A stretch of DNA of 64,000 bases from Mayfieldus sp963781495 (GTDB lineage Bacteria; Actinomycetota; Thermoleophilia; Solirubrobacterales; 70-9). The position numbers and the translations under genes were made by a program. Of this stretch, positions 61,628-64,000 are shown piece by piece. Location of the stretch: contig CAWAFX010000004.1 in assembly GCA_963781495.1 (NCBI GenBank), positions 62,001 to 126,000 of the forward strand. The letters are read 5' to 3'. Numbering within the stretch: position 1 is the stretch's first letter; the number at the start of each line of letters is the position of its first letter. The notes below the pieces were generated by a model, which saw only the letters and a program-made list of their open reading frames with translations, did no database searches and had not been told where the DNA came from.

Positions 61628-62360
61628 CGCGACCACCTTCCGACGTGCTGGAACCGCGCCCCTCGGGCGCGGGCGACGATATCCGCTGCAGGACGATTGC
61701 AGCCGTGGCGGCGACGTTCAGCGACTCGGCCCCGGGGCGCAGCGGGATCGTCAGCCTGCGCTCGCAGGCGTCGAGCACCTGCGGCGGCAGGCCGTCGCGT
61801 TCGGCGCCGAGGCAGACGCTGAGGGGCTCCTGCAAGACGCCCAGATCGTCACCACCGTGCGCGACCAGCGCCAGCCGAGGCTGCGGCGTCTCGGTCACCT
61901 CGGCCCTGACCAGCGGCACGGCGAAGGCCGAGCCCATCGCCGCCCGCACCGCCTTGGGCGAGAAGGGGTCGGCGCAGCCCGGGCCGAGGACGACGCTGCC
62001 CTCGACAAGAGCCTGCGCGGAGCGGATCACGGCGCCGACGTTGGCCGGGTCGCCGACCCCGTGCAGGTAGACGCAGACCGGACCCTCGGGCCGCGTGGCC
62101 CAGCGCTGCTCCCAGGCGGCGATCACCCGCGTCCCCGAGCCCAGCGCCGAGCAGCTGGCGAGCAACTCCGGCTCGACCTCGAGCCCGCCGATCCCCGAGC
62201 CGGCGGCGCTGAGCAGCAGCCGCGGCTCGGCCCCGGCGGCAAGCCCGGCGGCGAGGATGTCCTCGCCCTCGCCGACGAACAGGCCCTCGCGCTCGCGGCC
62301 GCGCCGCTCGCGAAGGCGGCGGATCAGTTTCAGCTTCTCGTTGTCGGGGCTCGTGATCAC
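61620..62360 (-). CDS. TrmH/SpoU-family RNA methyltransferase
   Basis: 246 residues from GTG 62360. Start ITSPDNEKLKLIRRLRERRGREREGLFVGEGEDIL is the typical L30e-like N-terminal domain. SPOUT motifs: DPANVGAVIRSAQAL, LGPGCADPFSPKAVRAAMGSAF and LGAERDGLPPQVLDACERR...LNVAATAAIVL. Methylates a ribose 2'-OH in rRNA or tRNA; target unknown. The start lies directly after the terminator hairpin, with no separate SD visible. Confidence 0.9.
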   Translation of the reverse strand: MITSPDNEKLKLIRRLRERRGREREGLFVGEGEDILAAGLAAGAEPRLLLSAAGSGIGGLEVEPELLASCSALGSGTRVIAAWEQRWATRPEGPVCVYLHGVGDPANVGAVIRSAQALVEGSVVLGPGCADPFSPKAVRAAMGSAFAVPLVRAEVTETPQPRLALVAHGGDDLGVLQEPLSVCLGAERDGLPPQVLDACERRLTIPLRPGAESLNVAATAAIVLQRISSPAPEGRGSSTSEGGRGG

Positions 62361-62390
62361 AAAGAAAGGGCGGATCCTCTGGATCCGCCC
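62361..62390 (-). terminator. Intrinsic terminator between rplT and the methyltransferase
   Basis: Perfect 10-bp stem GGGCGGATCC/GGATCCGCCC (62368-62377 and 62381-62390, loop TCT) followed on the minus strand by TTTCTTT. It ends one base before the methyltransferase GTG at 62360, so transcription past it must occur by readthrough or by an internal promoter. Confidence 0.85.
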
Positions 62391-62414
62391 GGGAGATTCG
62401 AAGTCTGGGTTCGG

Positions 62415-62774
62415 CTAGGCAGCCGCACCCTCCCGGGCCAGTTCCACGAATCGGCGAAAGGCGTCGGCGTCGTTGACCGCGAGGTCGGCGAGCATCTTGC
62501 GGTTCACCTCGACCTCGGCCTCCTTGAGGCCGTGCATCAGCTGCGAGTAGCTCATCCCCTCGCGCCGCGCGGCTGCGTTGATGCGGATGATCCAGAGGCG
62601 CCGGAAGTCGCGCTTGCGGTTGCGGCGATCGCGGTACGCGTAGGCACCGGAGCGCTGCACCTGCTCCTTGGCGAAGCGGTAGGAGGACTTCTTGCGCCCC
62701 CAGTAGCCCTTCGCCTGCTTCAGCGTGGAGCGGCGCTTCTTGCGCGCGTGGACCGAGCGCTTTACCCGTGTCAA
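62415..62774 (-). CDS. rplT: Ribosomal protein bL20
   Basis: 119 residues, usual length. Start TRVKRSVHARKKRRSTLKQAKGYWG and body AYAYRDRRNRKRDFRRLWI, then NAAARREGMSYSQLMHGL are diagnostic. It overlaps rpmI by four bases. Needed for 50S assembly. A terminator follows. Confidence 0.97.
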   Translation of the reverse strand: MTRVKRSVHARKKRRSTLKQAKGYWGRKKSSYRFAKEQVQRSGAYAYRDRRNRKRDFRRLWIIRINAAARREGMSYSQLMHGLKEAEVEVNRKMLADLAVNDADAFRRFVELAREGAAA

Positions 62775-62971
62775 CTCTTGCCTCCGAGCAGGGTGCGGAC
62801 CCGCTTCTGGTCCGGCTTTGAGATCTCGACCGGGCGGGCGAAGCGGCGCTTGCGCTTCGGCGACTTCTTCTCGAGGATGTGGCTCGAGTAGGCGCGGCGG
62901 CCGCGCAGCTTGCCGCTGGCGGTCTTGCGGAAGCGCTTCTTGGCGCCGGAATGGGTCTTCATCTTCGGCAT
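62771..62971 (-). CDS. rpmI: Ribosomal protein bL35
   Basis: 66 residues, starting PKMKTHSGAKKRFRKTASGK and containing RRAYSSHILEKKSPKRKRRF, diagnostic of bL35. In most bacteria infC lies directly upstream; here the next gene upstream is a glycosyltransferase-like protein 31 bp away. Confidence 0.97.
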   Translation of the reverse strand: MPKMKTHSGAKKRFRKTASGKLRGRRAYSSHILEKKSPKRKRRFARPVEISKPDQKRVRTLLGGKS

Positions 62972-63002
62972 CGAGCCGACTATTGAAGCAGACGCCCGGG
63001 GC

Positions 63003-63995
63003 CTAGCGGCCGTGGCCGAGCCGCTTGGCGACCGAGCGGGCGGCGTGGTACGGGCGCAGCATCTGCAGGTAGGGGGCGAAGCGCCGCGGCCCCTGGCGCT
63101 GGTCGGCGTAGCGGGCCAGATCGAGGCACCACTCGACAGTGCGGTGAAAGCCGGCGCTCTCGGAGAACCACTCGACCCAGGTCCGCCGCGCCGCCTCGCC
63201 CATCGCCTGCGCCTCGCCGCGGCGGGCCTCCAGCAGGGCGGGGATGCGGTCGACCGCCGCCTCCTCGACGCTGATGCTGAAGGTGTCCCATTCCGGGCCC
63301 TCGGGGGGAACCCACTGATCGGAGAGGATCACCGGCACCCGGCCCAGCATCATCGCCTCGAAGAGGCGGAAGCTCGAGGTGCCGCCGCCGCGCGGGCAGA
63401 GGACGAATGCGCAGTCGTCGATCGCGCGCACGTAGCGGCCGCGGAACTCCTCCTCGGGCGGCGGCGGGATCTCCCCGCGCTCGACCGCCTGCGACTCGCC
63501 GAAGCTGTCGATCAGGATCGCGTCGGCGTCGGGCAGCTGCATGATCCGCTCCCGCACCGGGTGCGCGTTTGCCGCCCCGACGAAGGAGAAGAGCCGCGAG
63601 GGGCTGCTCTCGGGGTCGTAGCGCAGGGCGCCGTCCTCCTTGACCCCGGGGTAGTAGCCCGACCGGGTCCAGGCCTGGCGGTACCAGCGCCGCTCGATGC
63701 CGGCATAGACCCCGGGCAGGAAGGGCACCAGCTTGTCCTCGGAGGCGAAGAGGTAGCTGCGCTCGCGGTGCCGGCGGTAGACCGGGTGCCGCTTGACGAG
63801 GCCGAAGTAGTCCCCGGCCCCGGCGTTGGTCTCGACGAAGAGGATCACGTCGGCGGCCTCGGGGTCGTCGACTAGCTGGTGGGCGCCGAAGCTGTCGGCA
63901 CGGGCGGAGTCGCGCAGCTGCTCGAGGTCGAGGAACGCGCTCTCGCGACGGCCACGCTCTTCGGGCGCGGCGGAAAGCAGGTGAACGGAGGCCAA
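63003..63995 (-). CDS. Exostosin (GT47)-like glycosyltransferase, 5' end uncertain
   Basis: 330 residues in the visible frame, opening with TTG five bases from the window edge, so the real start may lie beyond it. The C-terminal half matches the exostosin family: YVRAIDDCAFVLCPRGGGTSSFRLFEAMMLGRVPVILSDQW, where the CPRG...R.FEA..LG..PVI pattern is diagnostic. N-terminal portion has ADVILFVETNAGAG and VYAGIERR segments. Probable role in surface glycan synthesis. It runs into rpmI with 31 bp between. Partial status cannot be resolved from this window. Confidence 0.85.
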   Translation of the reverse strand: MASVHLLSAAPEERGRRESAFLDLEQLRDSARADSFGAHQLVDDPEAADVILFVETNAGAGDYFGLVKRHPVYRRHRERSYLFASEDKLVPFLPGVYAGIERRWYRQAWTRSGYYPGVKEDGALRYDPESSPSRLFSFVGAANAHPVRERIMQLPDADAILIDSFGESQAVERGEIPPPPEEEFRGRYVRAIDDCAFVLCPRGGGTSSFRLFEAMMLGRVPVILSDQWVPPEGPEWDTFSISVEEAAVDRIPALLEARRGEAQAMGEAARRTWVEWFSESAGFHRTVEWCLDLARYADQRQGPRRFAPYLQMLRPYHAARSVAKRLGHGR

Positions 63996-64000
63996 CGGGG

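Overview
The window is one 64-kb stretch of very GC-rich bacterial DNA with tightly packed genes and many 1-8 nt stop/start overlaps. The gene content (GatCAB, a c-di-AMP riboswitch ahead of an Rpf-like muralytic protein, sortase with an LPxTG-type substrate, abundant GTG starts, DivIVA-like coiled coils) points to an Actinomycetota chromosome. A deep lineage such as Thermoleophilia/Solirubrobacterales is my best guess, but that is inference. I see no rRNA, tRNA, CRISPR array, transposase or prophage.

Layout. 0-6 kb (minus strand): a zinc-ribbon membrane protein, NDH-2, and the gatC-gatA-metallopeptidase-gatB operon, which ends in a small protein built of Ser-x-x triplets. 5.6-9.2 kb: membrane proteins and a frameshifted GMC oxidoreductase. 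9.2-17.2 kb: folD, an intein-containing PcrA/UvrD helicase, cysE, cysK, a lipoprotein, a broken GT2 glycosyltransferase and a CymR-like Rrf2 regulator. 17.4-20.6 kb: an atypical response regulator, lipoproteins and an HDOD-LuxR fusion. 20.7-28.9 kb: gltX, nfo, an encapsulated-ferritin-like protein with a Cys-rich partner, dnaE, sixA and a GDP-mannose 3,5-epimerase. 28.9-37 kb: Rpf-like protein under a c-di-AMP riboswitch, a polysaccharide-lyase-like lipoprotein, argG, sortase, a three-gene coiled-coil cluster and an LPFTG protein.

37-53.7 kb is an exopolysaccharide locus: two O-antigen-ligase/Wzy-type proteins, a Wzz-tyrosine kinase, a Wzx-like flippase, several glycosyltransferases, AsnB, a fused glucuronyl C5-epimerase/polysaccharide deacetylase, and a second lyase-like secreted protein. 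Together with the lyase-like lipoprotein at 30-31 kb this suggests a surface glycan containing uronic acid and amino sugar, chemically similar to heparosan-type chains (inference). 53.7-64 kb: rpmI-rplT-trmH-pheS-pheT-argC-argJ-argB-argD runs straight into the GT4 and asnB genes of the glycan locus, and a GT47/exostosin-like gene lies just upstream of rpmI.

The most unusual signals are: (1) the protein with 24 consecutive S/T-x-x triplets coupled to gatB; (2) a three-copy double-hairpin repeat with compensatory stem changes and a constant 12-nt spacer, one copy lying in frame inside pheS; (3) a second repeat duplicated in frame within pheT; (4) the epimerase-deacetylase fusion; (5) an encapsulated-ferritin homologue with no shell gene beside it and a nine-Cys partner; (6) the intein in helicase motif III. 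Three loci carry apparent frameshifts, so either real gene decay or assembly indels should be kept in mind.
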